Assembly (NCBI GenBank): GCA_035352555.1
Contig: DAOPXW010000032.1
Location: forward strand, 1-20,977
Length of the DNA: 20,977 bases
Source: UBA2922 sp035352555
GTDB lineage: Bacteria > Bacillota > Clostridia > Oscillospirales > Oscillospiraceae
Direction: 5' to 3'
The notes under the pieces are model-generated. The model had not been told where the DNA came from. It did no database searches and saw only the letters and a program-made list of their open reading frames with translations. Made by a program: the position numbers and the translations under genes. This document shows, piece after piece, positions 1 through 7,583 of this stretch. Every line of letters begins with the position of its first letter. Position 1 is the first letter of the stretch.

Positions 1-28
1 GCCCCGCCTCAATTTGGATAAATAGCCG

Positions 29-144
29 CCAAACCCTTGCTGACCAAGGGTTTGGAGAGCGGAGCGATATTTTTTGCGAAGACACGGTTTCGCAAAAAAT
101 TCGGCGTTCTGAGGCTGTCATAAATGCTTTTTTGACAGCCTCAG
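29..144. repeat. Array of three perfect hairpins
   Basis: Three consecutive inverted repeats are read directly: 11-bp arms at 29-39/45-55 (5-nt loop), 12-bp arms at 69-80/89-100 (8-nt loop) and 12-bp arms at 109-120/133-144 (12-nt loop). All arms are perfectly complementary. A fourth hairpin, the terminator at 145-176, follows with no gap. No ORF with a plausible start lies across them. They could be the 3' end of an unseen upstream gene or a small dispersed intergenic repeat. I see no transposase or target-site duplication. Confidence 0.6.
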
Positions 145-176
145 AAAACCCGGACGGCTTTTGCCGTCCGGGTTTT
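145..176 (-). terminator. Intrinsic terminator closing the pil operon
   Basis: Perfect 14-bp stem (145-158 with 163-176) and a 4-nt loop. Each arm ends in a run of four A or T, so it can work in both directions. It lies 13 nt beyond the pilT stop codon on the minus strand and is the natural end of that operon. It may also stop a plus-strand gene located left of the window. Confidence 0.75.
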
Positions 177-188
177 CCGTTTATAACC

Positions 189-1268
189 TTATTTGAGCTG
201 CGGAATGTCGATGCCGCCCTCGATGCGCTTGCGCAGCACGTCCGGCCGCAGCGCGGCGGACAGGGCGGTGTCCAGCGTGATACGCCCGGCCTTGTACAGG
301 TCGTGCAGTCCGCCGTCCAGACTGAGGATCCCGTCGCCGGAGTACATCCCCAGCGAGGAATCCAGCTGATAGGTCTTGTTTTCCCGGATCATGTTGCGCA
401 GGGCGGAATTGACCTGCACCACCTCGAACACTGGGGCCAGCGCGCCATCCACGGTGCGCACCAGCTCTTGGGTGACCACGGTGCACAGCTGGGAGGCCAG
501 CTGCACCCGGATCTGCTGCTGCTGATCCGGCGGAAAGATATCGATGATGCGGTTCACGGTGCTGCCGATACCGACGGTGTGCAGCGTGGAAAAGATCAGA
601 TGGCCGGTCTCGGCGGCGGTGAGGGCCGTTTTGATGGTGTCGTAATCCCGCATCTCGCCCACAAGGATCACGTCCGGCGACTGGCGGAGGCTGGCCCGCA
701 GTGCGGCGGCGTAGCCTGCGGTGTCGGTGCCCACCTCCCGCTGGGTGAAGATGCAGCGGTCGTTTTCATAGATAAATTCGATGGGGTCCTCGATGGTGAT
801 GATGTGCTTGGAATAGTTGTGGTTCACCTTGTCCATGACGCAGGCCAAAGTGGTGGACTTGCCGCTGCCGGCGGGGCCGGTGACCAGCACCAGACCCTTT
901 TGCAGATGGGCGGTGTCCATGACGCACTCAGGGATGCCAAGCCGGACATAGTCCGGGATGCCGGAGGCCACGGGCCGGATGACGGCGGCGCAGCAGCCGC
1001 GCTGGCGCAGGGCGCTGACGCGGAACCGCATCCCCGCCATCGTCACGGCAAAATCATCGTCCCAGGTTTCGTGATAGCGTTTGGGGCTGCGCCCCGACAT
1101 GGCGTAAATCTGGTCGATGACTTTTTCCGCCTCGTCGCCGGACAGGGGCGCACCCGCGATGTCGTGGATCTCCCGGCGGCATTTATAGGCGACGGGCTGC
1201 CCCGCGATGAGAAAAATGTCGGAGGCGCCGCGGAAGACGGCTTCCTTGATGATACTGAGAAAATCCAT
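189..1268 (-). CDS. pilT: PilT-type type IV pilus retraction ATPase
   Basis: Hexameric cytoplasmic ATPase of the PilT/GspE superfamily that powers pilus depolymerisation at the inner-membrane platform. The 359-aa product has the usual PilT length. Walker A GPAGSGKST is at 131-139, the Asp box TIEDPIEF at 158-165, Walker B VILVGEMRD at about 200-208, and the His box HLIFSTLHT at 223-231. The PilT hallmark ALRNMIRENK (family AIRNLIREGK) is at 289-298, which separates it from PilB/GspE. The ATG at 1268 matches the family N-terminus (MDFLSIIKEA) and has AAAGGA about 13 nt upstream; the longer open frame upstream overlaps the preceding gene. It is last in the operon, 32 nt after the 141-aa ORF. 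No PilB partner is nearby, so whether it retracts a true pilus or drives a secretion-like pseudopilus is not settled. Confidence 0.93.
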   Translation of the reverse strand: MDFLSIIKEAVFRGASDIFLIAGQPVAYKCRREIHDIAGAPLSGDEAEKVIDQIYAMSGRSPKRYHETWDDDFAVTMAGMRFRVSALRQRGCCAAVIRPVASGIPDYVRLGIPECVMDTAHLQKGLVLVTGPAGSGKSTTLACVMDKVNHNYSKHIITIEDPIEFIYENDRCIFTQREVGTDTAGYAAALRASLRQSPDVILVGEMRDYDTIKTALTAAETGHLIFSTLHTVGIGSTVNRIIDIFPPDQQQQIRVQLASQLCTVVTQELVRTVDGALAPVFEVVQVNSALRNMIRENKTYQLDSSLGMYSGDGILSLDGGLHDLYKAGRITLDTALSAALRPDVLRKRIEGGIDIPQLK

Positions 1269-1300
1269 GCTGTTTATCCAGTCCTTTCGGTAAATTCCGT

Positions 1301-1726
1301 TCAGTTTCCGTCCCAGACGTGGAGGCTCTCGTCGGCCTTCCACTCGCCCCGGGGCACGGTATTCCACGCCGCGATGGAGAATTCGCTCCCGGCGTCCAGC
1401 TTCACCGACAGCAGCCGGGAATCGTCCACGGCGCAGGCCAGCCGGATGACGCCGCCGGCATAGGTGCCGCCGTATTTCGCGGCAGCGGCGGCCAGATCGC
1501 CCCCGTCCCGCCACACGGCAGCCAGGTCGTTGACCGCGTCGGTGCACCACGTGTCCGCCTTGTAGTAGGCCGTGGCGGCGTCGGCGTTTTTCTGGGCCAG
1601 ATTCCGCTCGTACTTTGCGGTGGAGTAGGAGAGAACGGCCAGAATAGTCAGGCACAGCACGGAGAAGATCACCAGCAGCGTCAGCAGCCCCACGACGGGC
1701 CGGCGCCGGATACCGTCATTTTTCAT
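1301..1726 (-). CDS. Small single-pass membrane protein of pil operon (pseudopilin-like)
   Basis: 141 aa. A basic N-terminus (MKNDGIRRRPVVG) is followed by one strongly hydrophobic segment at about residues 12-31 and then a hydrophilic domain with a predicted helix (about 33-60). This is the topology of minor pilins and of DUF4860-type neighbours, but I see no canonical G-x4-E prepilin cleavage site and recognise no family. Its ATG overlaps the stop of the upstream gene by 11 nt, so translation is probably coupled. Position just before pilT suggests a structural or assembly subunit of the same machine. It could equally be an operon-specific protein of unrelated function. Confidence 0.8.
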   Translation of the reverse strand: MKNDGIRRRPVVGLLTLLVIFSVLCLTILAVLSYSTAKYERNLAQKNADAATAYYKADTWCTDAVNDLAAVWRDGGDLAAAAAKYGGTYAGGVIRLACAVDDSRLLSVKLDAGSEFSIAAWNTVPRGEWKADESLHVWDGN

Positions 1727-2105
1727 ACGCCGCCGCCTTTACCGTGAGGGCGTAAAGCCCCTCGCCGCCCCGGGTGACCTCGATCCGGGCGGAGCCGTCC
1801 GCCACGGTCATGGACAGGGCGTACGCCCCCGCCGTCTCCGCAGGGGCCCAGTTTTTGTCATAGTACGCGGTCCACACGCCGCCGTCCTCCGTCAGACCCG
1901 CGGCCTCGCCGCCGCCGGTCTTTTTATAGCATTCCGCCGCCGAGACGGCGCATTCCACCGCCCGGTTCAGGTCGGCGCTCTGCCGGGCCATGTTGTCGGC
2001 GCGCACCAGCATCAGCGTGTCGATGGCCGCCGCCGTGACGAACACGCACAGCATGATCACAAGCTCGATGAGGAAAAGGGACACGCCGGAACGGGAAGCT
2101 CTCAT
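1716..2105 (-). CDS. Small pseudopilin-like membrane protein
   Basis: 129 aa. The N-terminus reads MRASRSGVSLFLIELVIMLC, that is, basic residues, a Gly, then a hydrophobic helix with a Glu inside. This resembles a class III prepilin signal (G|FTLIEL-like), but the Glu falls seven residues after the Gly instead of five, so cleavage by a prepilin peptidase is uncertain. The remainder is a small soluble domain with a YYxK-type strand region and a terminal beta-rich stretch. It starts inside the stop of the preceding gene (ATGA overlap at 2102-2105), showing tight coupling. Likely a minor pilin of the PilT/PilC system; no family assigned with confidence. Confidence 0.8.
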   Translation of the reverse strand: MRASRSGVSLFLIELVIMLCVFVTAAAIDTLMLVRADNMARQSADLNRAVECAVSAAECYKKTGGGEAAGLTEDGGVWTAYYDKNWAPAETAGAYALSMTVADGSARIEVTRGGEGLYALTVKAAAYEK

Positions 2106-2584
2106 GCCGCGCCTCCTTCCGTGCGGGTGGACAGCAGGATGGAGCCGGTGCGCCCCCTGTCGGTGCAGGTGAAGCGGATCAAGCCGCCGCCCGCGTCGGC
2201 AAAGTCGGCGCCGTCCAGTTTCAGCAGAACCTCGCCCGCGTCGGCGGTGAAGTCCAGACCCCGCTCATAATACAGCTCCCGCAGGGCCCCGCCGTAGCAG
2301 TAGATCACGGTGGCGTAGCCGCCGTCGTCCGAATCCTCCAGGCAGTACAGCGCGCTGCACCCGTCGAACTCGCCCACGGCCACGCAGCCCCGGATGTCGC
2401 CGGCGCGGACGCGGGACTGGACATAGTTCAGCGCGGTGTGGACGCCGAATTCCTCGTCCACCACCCCGGAGACGTTTTTATAGATCACGGCGCCCTGCAG
2501 CAGCGTCGCCGCCACGCAGGCGGCGAACGCAAAAAAGAGCAGTATCCAGATCAGGTTCCCAGTGGCGCGGGCCCTGCTCTCCAT
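2102..2584 (-). CDS. DUF4860-like membrane-anchored protein
   Basis: 160 aa with one N-terminal transmembrane helix (about residues 11-32, after MESRARATGN) and an extracytoplasmic domain of about 125 residues. The pattern of short N-terminus, LLFFAFAACVAATLLQGA helix and following VYxxV region fits the DUF4860 family, which I recall occurring in clostridial PilT/GspF clusters; this is recognition from memory, not a search. No catalytic motif is visible. It lies 14 nt after the 104-aa ORF and overlaps the next gene by 4 nt. Probable pseudopilin or structural component of the pilus-like apparatus. Confidence 0.82.
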   Translation of the reverse strand: MESRARATGNLIWILLFFAFAACVAATLLQGAVIYKNVSGVVDEEFGVHTALNYVQSRVRAGDIRGCVAVGEFDGCSALYCLEDSDDGGYATVIYCYGGALRELYYERGLDFTADAGEVLLKLDGADFADAGGGLIRFTCTDRGRTGSILLSTRTEGGAA

Positions 2585-2598
2585 GGTAAAACCTCCCG

Positions 2599-2913
2599 TT
2601 ATCGCAGCGCGACGGTGATGTCCGGCATGATGTTGGACGCGAAGATCGAATAGTAGACGATGTACTTGCTCTCGTCCACGGTGACGTTATAATGCTCCAT
2701 CAGGTAGTCCAGCGTGTCGGGGTAGCTGCCCTCCAGCGCGTAGCAGGCCACGGCCCCGCGGCGGAGATTATCCTCCGTGGTCTCCAGCCCGTTTTCCAGC
2801 AGCGCCTGCCCGGCTTTCTGAATGCCCGCCCACGCGCCCCAGAAGATGCCCGCGGCAAGGGCCAGTCCAAGCAGGAGCTTCACGATGGCGCGCGCGTTCT
2901 TGCTTTTCATCAT
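2599..2913 (-). CDS. Small single-TM protein, possible major pilin-like subunit
   Basis: 104 aa. A basic N-terminus (MMKSKNARAIVK) precedes a helix at about 12-33 (LLLGLALAAGIFWGAWAGI) and a compact C-terminal domain containing CYALEGSYPDTLDYL and YIVYYSIF. The pattern 'cYalEGsYP..ldYL' resembles the C-terminal region of type II secretion/pilin subunits, where an N-terminal helix is followed by periodic 'YP.tLe.L'. No leader Gly-x4-Glu site is evident. GAGGAGG sits 7 nt before the first of two adjacent ATGs, which decides the start. It follows pilC by 12 nt, the usual place for pilin genes. Confidence 0.82.
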   Translation of the reverse strand: MMKSKNARAIVKLLLGLALAAGIFWGAWAGIQKAGQALLENGLETTEDNLRRGAVACYALEGSYPDTLDYLMEHYNVTVDESKYIVYYSIFASNIMPDITVALR

Positions 2914-2925
2914 GTCGGCCCCTCC

Positions 2926-3999
2926 TCAGGTGATGGCCGACATGATGCCCAGCAGCGGGAACATGACGGCAACCAGAACGACACCCACAATGACGGCCAT
3001 GACCAGTACGATGGCGGGCTCCACCCGACCCACGGTTTTCTCTAGCGCCTCCTGCGCCTCGCTCTCGGTGCGGCAGGCGAGCTCCTGCAGCACCACATCG
3101 GTGTTGCCGGTGGCGATGCCGGTCTCCAGGATGGAGGAATCCACGCTGTTCAGAAGGCCCGCGTTTTCCACGGCCCTGGCGAAGCCGGTGCCGGCGGCGA
3201 TGTCCGCCCGGCAGGCGGTGACGGCGTTGGGGCCGAAGCGGTTGTCAAAGCTCGCCTCGATCATTTTCATGGTCTCGTCCATATCCAGCCCGCCGGACAC
3301 GCCCAGCGACAGCAGCGACACAAAAAAGGCGGCGTTCAGCTTTTTCCCGGCGGAGCGTTTATAGAAACGGGCGCGCCAGCGGGCCAGGGTCTTGCCCCGC
3401 AGGCCCGGCGGCAGCAGGGCCGCGGCAAAGTACAGCGCGATCAGTCCCAGCGCGCCCAGAATGTACCCGTGGGCGCTGCCCACGGCGGCGGCAATGTTGA
3501 GCAGCGCGAAGGTGAAGGGCGGCATGGTGCCGCCCAGCTCGGCGAAGGCCTGATTATAGATGGGCAGCACCTCCGGCAGGATGACGAACACCACCAGGAT
3601 GGTGATCGCCAGCAGGATGGCCGGGTAGAGAATGGCGCTGCGCAGACTGTTGCGGGTACGGCGGCGGCTCTCATAATAGGCGGCCAGATTGCGAAAGACC
3701 TCCTCCAGATGGCCCGTGCGCTCGCCCGCGTCCACCATAGAGAGCAGGTGGTCGGGGAAAATTCCGGTGAGGCACATGGCCTCGTACAGAGGGGTGCCCA
3801 TCTCCGTTTCGGAATAGAGCTCCACCACGGAGGCCTTGGAAATGTAGGGCTTCTCCTGCTTGAGGAAGATATAAAAGCATTCCGGCACGGGGTTGCCGGC
3901 CCGCAGATACAGCGAAAGCTCCGAACAGAAAGCGATCAGCTCCTCCGCTTTCAGCGGCCGGGGTTCCCCCTTTTGCTTTTTTGTAAAAATGGCGTTCAA
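2926..3999 (-). CDS. pilC: PilC/GspF-family inner-membrane platform protein
   Basis: Polytopic platform protein on which PilT/PilB ATPases act. The 357-aa product holds two T2SF repeats: the first at about 20-140, starting FCSELSLYLRAGNPVPE and ending in the helix after ESRRRTRNSLRSAILYPAILL, and the second at about 220-345, with FFVSLLSLGVSGGLDMDE and a final helix VLVMAVIVGVVLVAVMFPLLGI. A third hydrophobic stretch lies near 170-200. I chose a TTG start at 3999: it is 14 nt after the lipoprotein stop with GGGAG nearby, and gives a sensible N-terminus (MNAIFTKKQKG). Upstream in-frame starts would overlap the previous gene by more than 250 nt. The N-terminal region is shorter than in proteobacterial PilC (about 400 aa), which is common in Clostridia. 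Confidence 0.88.
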   Translation of the reverse strand: MNAIFTKKQKGEPRPLKAEELIAFCSELSLYLRAGNPVPECFYIFLKQEKPYISKASVVELYSETEMGTPLYEAMCLTGIFPDHLLSMVDAGERTGHLEEVFRNLAAYYESRRRTRNSLRSAILYPAILLAITILVVFVILPEVLPIYNQAFAELGGTMPPFTFALLNIAAAVGSAHGYILGALGLIALYFAAALLPPGLRGKTLARWRARFYKRSAGKKLNAAFFVSLLSLGVSGGLDMDETMKMIEASFDNRFGPNAVTACRADIAAGTGFARAVENAGLLNSVDSSILETGIATGNTDVVLQELACRTESEAQEALEKTVGRVEPAIVLVMAVIVGVVLVAVMFPLLGIMSAIT

Positions 4000-4013
4000 A
4001 TCCGGATTCTCCC

Positions 4014-4994
4014 TCAGTAAAGATATTTTGCGGAGTAGTTGGCGGTGTTGCCGATGTACTGCAGGGTGGAGGAACTGGAATTGCCCGAGGAGGCGAAGGT
4101 GGGGTCCATGAGCTTCCAGGCGGTGCCGTCGAAATAAATGACGCTGTCCACCCAGCCGCCGGACTGGGTATATACGTCGATCCAGGCGTGATACAGCTCG
4201 CCGGTGTAGCCCACAACCAGCTTGGTGGGCACGCCCTGAGAGCGCAGCATGGCGGTCATCAGCGCGGCATAATCGTAGCAAATGCCCTTCCCGCTGTCAA
4301 GGGTGGCGTCAATGTCGGAGAGATAGCCGCTCCGCACCGACGCCGCCTTGGCATAATCGTAGGTCAGGTGGGAGATGACGAAGCTGTAGACGGCGCTGAT
4401 TTTGTCCAGGTCGGTGCCGCACGAGGCGGTGAGCTCCGCGGCCTTTTTCACGGCCTTGCTGTCGGCGGAATAGTTTACGTACTGGTTGGGCCGCAGGAAG
4501 GGGGCAAATTCGTCCTCCAGTTTCACGGAGATGGTCTTGGACAGCTGGGCGGCGTATCTGGTGGTGTCGCCCTTCTGCTTGTAGATGCCGATGGTGTAAT
4601 CGCCGCTGCCGTCGGACAGGGGAAAGGTGGCGTACTCGCCGCCCGGGGCGATATTATAAGTATAGCGTACCTCGCTGGGGCCCTGGACGATGACCTTCAG
4701 GCGGCTGTCGCTGGCGGCGGTGTACTTGAGCATCACATAGCCTTCGGCGGCGTTGGAATAGTCCATAATGCCCTTCTCGTTTTCATAGACCTTTTTGCCG
4801 CTGGCCTGGGGCAGGAGCACCGTGTCCACGGCTGGGCCGCCGGAGCTGAGGTCCTGCAGGTCCCGCGGCGCGCTGCCGGAACCGGACAGAGCGGCGGCTT
4901 TCTCCTCCCTGGTCTGGATGGCCATGGGGTTGGCGCAGGCGGTGAGCAGGCAGAACAGCGCCAGCGCCAGCGCCGGGGTCCTTCTTTTCTTCAT
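4014..4994 (-). CDS. Transglutaminase-like (Cys-His-Asp) lipoprotein
   Basis: 326 aa. A lipoprotein signal peptide ends in the lipobox LTAC with Cys20, so the protein should be anchored outside the membrane. The C-terminal half is a transglutaminase-like core: Cys239 in GKGICYDYAALMTAML, His269 in ELYHAWIDVY and Asp297 in KLMDPTF form the expected triad. Residues about 75-160 look like a beta-rich domain. Bacterial members of this fold are often peptidases or amide-bond enzymes acting on cell-wall or surface proteins; the real substrate here is unknown. AAAAGGAGG precedes the ATG. It sits 30 nt after the kinase gene and 14 nt before pilC, so it belongs to the pil operon. A role in remodelling wall peptides or cross-linking pilus subunits is inference. 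Confidence 0.9.
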   Translation of the reverse strand: MKKRRTPALALALFCLLTACANPMAIQTREEKAAALSGSGSAPRDLQDLSSGGPAVDTVLLPQASGKKVYENEKGIMDYSNAAEGYVMLKYTAASDSRLKVIVQGPSEVRYTYNIAPGGEYATFPLSDGSGDYTIGIYKQKGDTTRYAAQLSKTISVKLEDEFAPFLRPNQYVNYSADSKAVKKAAELTASCGTDLDKISAVYSFVISHLTYDYAKAASVRSGYLSDIDATLDSGKGICYDYAALMTAMLRSQGVPTKLVVGYTGELYHAWIDVYTQSGGWVDSVIYFDGTAWKLMDPTFASSGNSSSSTLQYIGNTANYSAKYLY

Positions 4995-5024
4995 GGCGAT
5001 ACCCTCCTTTTCGCAGGGGGAGCG

Positions 5025-7232
5025 TTATTGCAGCAGCGCCAGCAGCTCGTCCGCGATCTTGATGGCGCCCAGGTAGTCGATCATCTGAATGGCGGTGCGC
5101 AGGGCTTTCATCTTCTCCGCGCATTCGCCCTCCAGCTTGTAACCGGCGGCGGTGTCGGACCACACCTCGGCCCCGTCCAGGTCGAAGTCGGCCAGCATGG
5201 CCTTGAGCTTGCCCAGCTGTTCGATCAGCGCGCCGGTGCAGATATCCACGGCGGCCACGCCGCCGGATCCGGCCTCCACCGCGGGGCGAAGCTTTTCGGT
5301 GTAGCTGCGGTACAGCGCCAGCAGCCGGGGCGTCAGCGCGCGGATTTCGTCCAGCTTGTTTTCGTGGCCGAACTTCTCCAGCTCCGCGGCCAGACCCGAC
5401 AGCTCCGCGGCGCCGATGAGCCGGGAGGAGCTTTTCAGGGCGTGGACCTCCACGGTGTAGCCCGCCGCGTCGCCCGCCCGGGCGAAGGCTTCGATCTGGC
5501 CGGATTTCAGGTCGATGAGCCCGGCAAAATCGCAAAGGATGGACAGCAGATCGGCGTAGCTCTCGGAATATTGCAGCGCGGCGTCCACGTCGATGCCCTC
5601 GCAGTCGCTCAGGGCCTTGGGGAAAGCCTCCTCCGGCTTCGCGTCGGGCTCCCGGACGGTCAGCCTGTCCGCCGGGACCCACTTGCGCAGCTTGGCCGCG
5701 ATGGAATCCAGACTGATGGGCTTGGGCATATAGTCGTCAAAGCCGTTTTTCAGGAAAAATTCCCGCATCCCCTTCATGGCGTTGGCCGTCAGGGCGATGA
5801 CCGGAAGCTTATTGTCCCCGGGCAGCTTGCGCAGCCGGCGCAGCGTTTCCACGCCGTCCAGCCCGGGCATCATGTGATCCAGCAGCACGCAGTCGTAGCG
5901 GTTGGTTTTCAGCAGCTCCAGGCATTCCTCGCCGGAGGCGGCGGTATCCACGTCCAGCTCAAAGCGGCGCAGCAGCCGCTCGGCCACCGTGAGGTTGACG
6001 CTGTTGTCGTCCACCAGCAGTACCCGCACGCCGGGGGCCGCGATGGACTGGGGCTCCGCCCCGGCATCGGCGGCAGGGGTGCCCGCCGCCTGGGGGAGGG
6101 ACACGGTGAAGGTGCTGCCGGAGCCGAAGACGCTCTCCACGCCGATGCTGCCGCCCATCTGTTCCACCAGCTGCTTGGTCAGCGCCAGTCCCAGACCGGT
6201 GCCCTCGATAGAGTGGTCGATGTTGGCCTCCAGCCGCTCGAATTTGTTGAAGATGCGCGCCTGATCCTCGGGCTTGATGCCGCTGCCGGTGTCCTTGACC
6301 TGCGCGATCACGCTGCCGTCCCGATAGTCCATGCGCAGGGTGATAAAGCCCTTGCTGGTGTATTTGGCGGCATTGGACAGCAAATTCATGATGATCTGCT
6401 TCACCAGCACGGCGTCGCCGTAGAGATAGGGAGGCAGATCGTCGGCACATTCGGCGGAGAAGCTGATGGGCTTGTCCTTGATGCGCAGGATGGTGCTGCC
6501 GGAGAGCTCGTCCACCAGCTTTTTGGTCTCGTAGAGATCGTCGCGGATCACGAACTGGCCGCTCTCCACCTTGGACAGATCCAGAATATTGTTCACGATC
6601 TCCAGCAGGGTGTTGCCCGCGTCGGCAATGCGGCGGATGTCCGCGGCCGCCTCGGGGGGCAGGGTCCCGCCGGTGAGCAGCAGCTCCGCGTAGCCCAGAA
6701 TGGCGTTCAGCGGGGTGCGGATCTCATGGCTGACATTGGCCAAAAACAGGGACTTGGAGCGGTTGGCCTGCCGCTCCACCTCGGCTTCCCGGCGGGCGTT
6801 CTCGGCGTCCTTGCCGGCGGTGATGTCCTGCTGGCGCAGGAACAGCGTGTCGGGGTCGCTGGGCAGGCGGTCGATAAGCCACAGGGTCCAGCGCTTCGCG
6901 CCCCTGCCCACGTCCCGGGCCTCGATCTCCAGTGTGCCGCGCTTGTCCAGCTCCGCCAGAAGATACTCCGGCTCAAATTTCTTCGCCAGCTTTTCCGCCC
7001 GCTTGCCGGAGGCAAGGCGCAGATAAATGTCCCTGACGTAGTCGTAGGGCGCCGTGTCGGGGATCGACTCCCCGAAAGCGGCGGGCTTTTTGATGAAGTG
7101 CACCTGCCAGTCGGGCAGCGTGATGGTGGCGGCGCACAAAAAGCTGCTGCCGACGATGGACAGCAGTTCCTCCAGCCGGGCCTGAGACTGGGCGGAGGGG
7201 GCGGCCGCGTCGGAAGATCCGTTTATTTCCAT
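5025..7232 (-). CDS. Soluble hybrid histidine kinase with REC and HPt domains
   Basis: 735 aa, no transmembrane helix. Order: PAS-like sensor (about 15-145, ending LFLRQQDITAGKDAE, a typical PAC end), HisKA with His169 in NVSHEIRTPLNA, HATPase_c with N box LLSNAAKY (about 284-291), G1 DTGSGI and G2 GTGLGLALT (about 345-353), REC with acidic pair near 408-409 and phospho-acceptor Asp452 in CVLLDHMMPG, and HPt with His597 in VHALKSSSRLIG. All phosphorelay residues are present, so an internal His-Asp-His relay is expected, with output to a response regulator outside this window. The start is ATG 7232: GGAG at 7241-7244 lies 8 nt upstream, whereas the in-frame GTG at 7241 overlaps that ribosome binding site. 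It heads the pil operon and probably senses a cytoplasmic cue. Confidence 0.92.
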   Translation of the reverse strand: MEINGSSDAAAPSAQSQARLEELLSIVGSSFLCAATITLPDWQVHFIKKPAAFGESIPDTAPYDYVRDIYLRLASGKRAEKLAKKFEPEYLLAELDKRGTLEIEARDVGRGAKRWTLWLIDRLPSDPDTLFLRQQDITAGKDAENARREAEVERQANRSKSLFLANVSHEIRTPLNAILGYAELLLTGGTLPPEAAADIRRIADAGNTLLEIVNNILDLSKVESGQFVIRDDLYETKKLVDELSGSTILRIKDKPISFSAECADDLPPYLYGDAVLVKQIIMNLLSNAAKYTSKGFITLRMDYRDGSVIAQVKDTGSGIKPEDQARIFNKFERLEANIDHSIEGTGLGLALTKQLVEQMGGSIGVESVFGSGSTFTVSLPQAAGTPAADAGAEPQSIAAPGVRVLLVDDNSVNLTVAERLLRRFELDVDTAASGEECLELLKTNRYDCVLLDHMMPGLDGVETLRRLRKLPGDNKLPVIALTANAMKGMREFFLKNGFDDYMPKPISLDSIAAKLRKWVPADRLTVREPDAKPEEAFPKALSDCEGIDVDAALQYSESYADLLSILCDFAGLIDLKSGQIEAFARAGDAAGYTVEVHALKSSSRLIGAAELSGLAAELEKFGHENKLDEIRALTPRLLALYRSYTEKLRPAVEAGSGGVAAVDICTGALIEQLGKLKAMLADFDLDGAEVWSDTAAGYKLEGECAEKMKALRTAIQMIDYLGAIKIADELLALLQ

Positions 7233-7283
7233 TGAATTCACTCCAAATCAGCGATGAGCCGGATGACTAAATACATTTATATG

Positions 7284-7312
7284 ATTGTAGCACAACGGCG
7301 GCCCACATACAA
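7284..7312 (-). promoter_or_regulatory. Sigma-A type promoter of the kinase-pil operon
   Basis: On the minus strand a TTGTAT -35 box (7307-7312) and a TACAAT -10 box (7284-7289) are spaced 17 nt. They lie about 50 nt upstream of the kinase start and point into the operon. The match to the sigma-A consensus is good but not perfect. Confidence 0.6.
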
Positions 7313-7364
7313 ACCAATTTTCCTGAAGGTACCGGGGAAATCCCCCGAAACCGGCGGGCGGCTG

Positions 7365-7393
7365 TTGACAAACCGCCGCGGCGGTAGTAATAT
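7365..7393 (+). promoter_or_regulatory. Promoter of the TPP riboswitch-thiT unit
   Basis: TTGACA (7365-7370) and TAATAT (7388-7393) with a 17-nt spacer. Transcription would start about 7400, a few bases before the riboswitch. The spacer contains a perfect 12-bp GC palindrome, CCGCCGCGGCGG, at 7373-7384. The rest of the 351-nt gap 7233-7583 holds the divergent kinase promoter, the riboswitch and its terminator. Confidence 0.7.
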
Positions 7394-7410
7394 AACAATG
7401 TAAACAAACA

Positions 7411-7508
7411 GATGGGGTGCTGGGTAATTCCCGGCTGAGACGGTGCCAAGCGAGGCCCGAGACCCTCGAACCTGATCCGGATAATGCCGGCGTAGGAAAC
7501 AAAGCATC
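7411..7508 (+). promoter_or_regulatory. TPP (THI-box) riboswitch aptamer
   Basis: The conserved thi-box elements are visible in order: GGGGTGC near the 5' end, CTGAGA at 7435-7440, then CCTGATCCGGATAATGCCGG from 7471 followed by CGTAGGAAA, with GATG (7411-7414) and CATC (7505-7508) closing stem P1. Binding of thiamine pyrophosphate lowers expression of the downstream gene, here the thiamine transporter thiT. An intrinsic terminator follows at 7519-7548. The segment GAACCTG (7468-7474), part of the aptamer core, is exactly complementary to the terminator left arm CAGGTTC (7521-7527), giving a clear antiterminator for the ligand-free state. Confidence 0.95.
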
Positions 7509-7518
7509 CGCTTTTTAC

Positions 7519-7548
7519 CGCAGGTTCAAAAACGAACCTGCGTTTTTT
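7519..7548 (+). terminator. Riboswitch-controlled intrinsic terminator
   Basis: Perfect 9-bp stem CGCAGGTTC/GAACCTGCG (7519-7527, 7534-7542), 6-nt loop, followed by six T (7543-7548). It stands between the TPP aptamer and thiT, and is the expression platform that stops transcription when TPP is bound. Confidence 0.9.
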
Positions 7549-7583
7549 GCGTTCCTTTGTTCCCAAAAGAAAGGAAGGAAAAA

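Noticed and set aside
1..188. Insertion-sequence end
   Set aside because: There are inverted repeats but no transposase fragment and no visible target-site duplication.
4188..7235. 1015-codon plus-strand open frame
   Set aside because: It lies opposite the kinase and lipoprotein genes, is rich in Gly/Gln/Val/His as expected of an antisense frame in GC-rich DNA, and has no recognisable domain.
7557..7583. TTG start extending ThiT by nine codons
   Set aside because: It lies within 9 nt of the terminator T run and has no ribosome site, whereas ATG 7584 follows AAGGAAGG.
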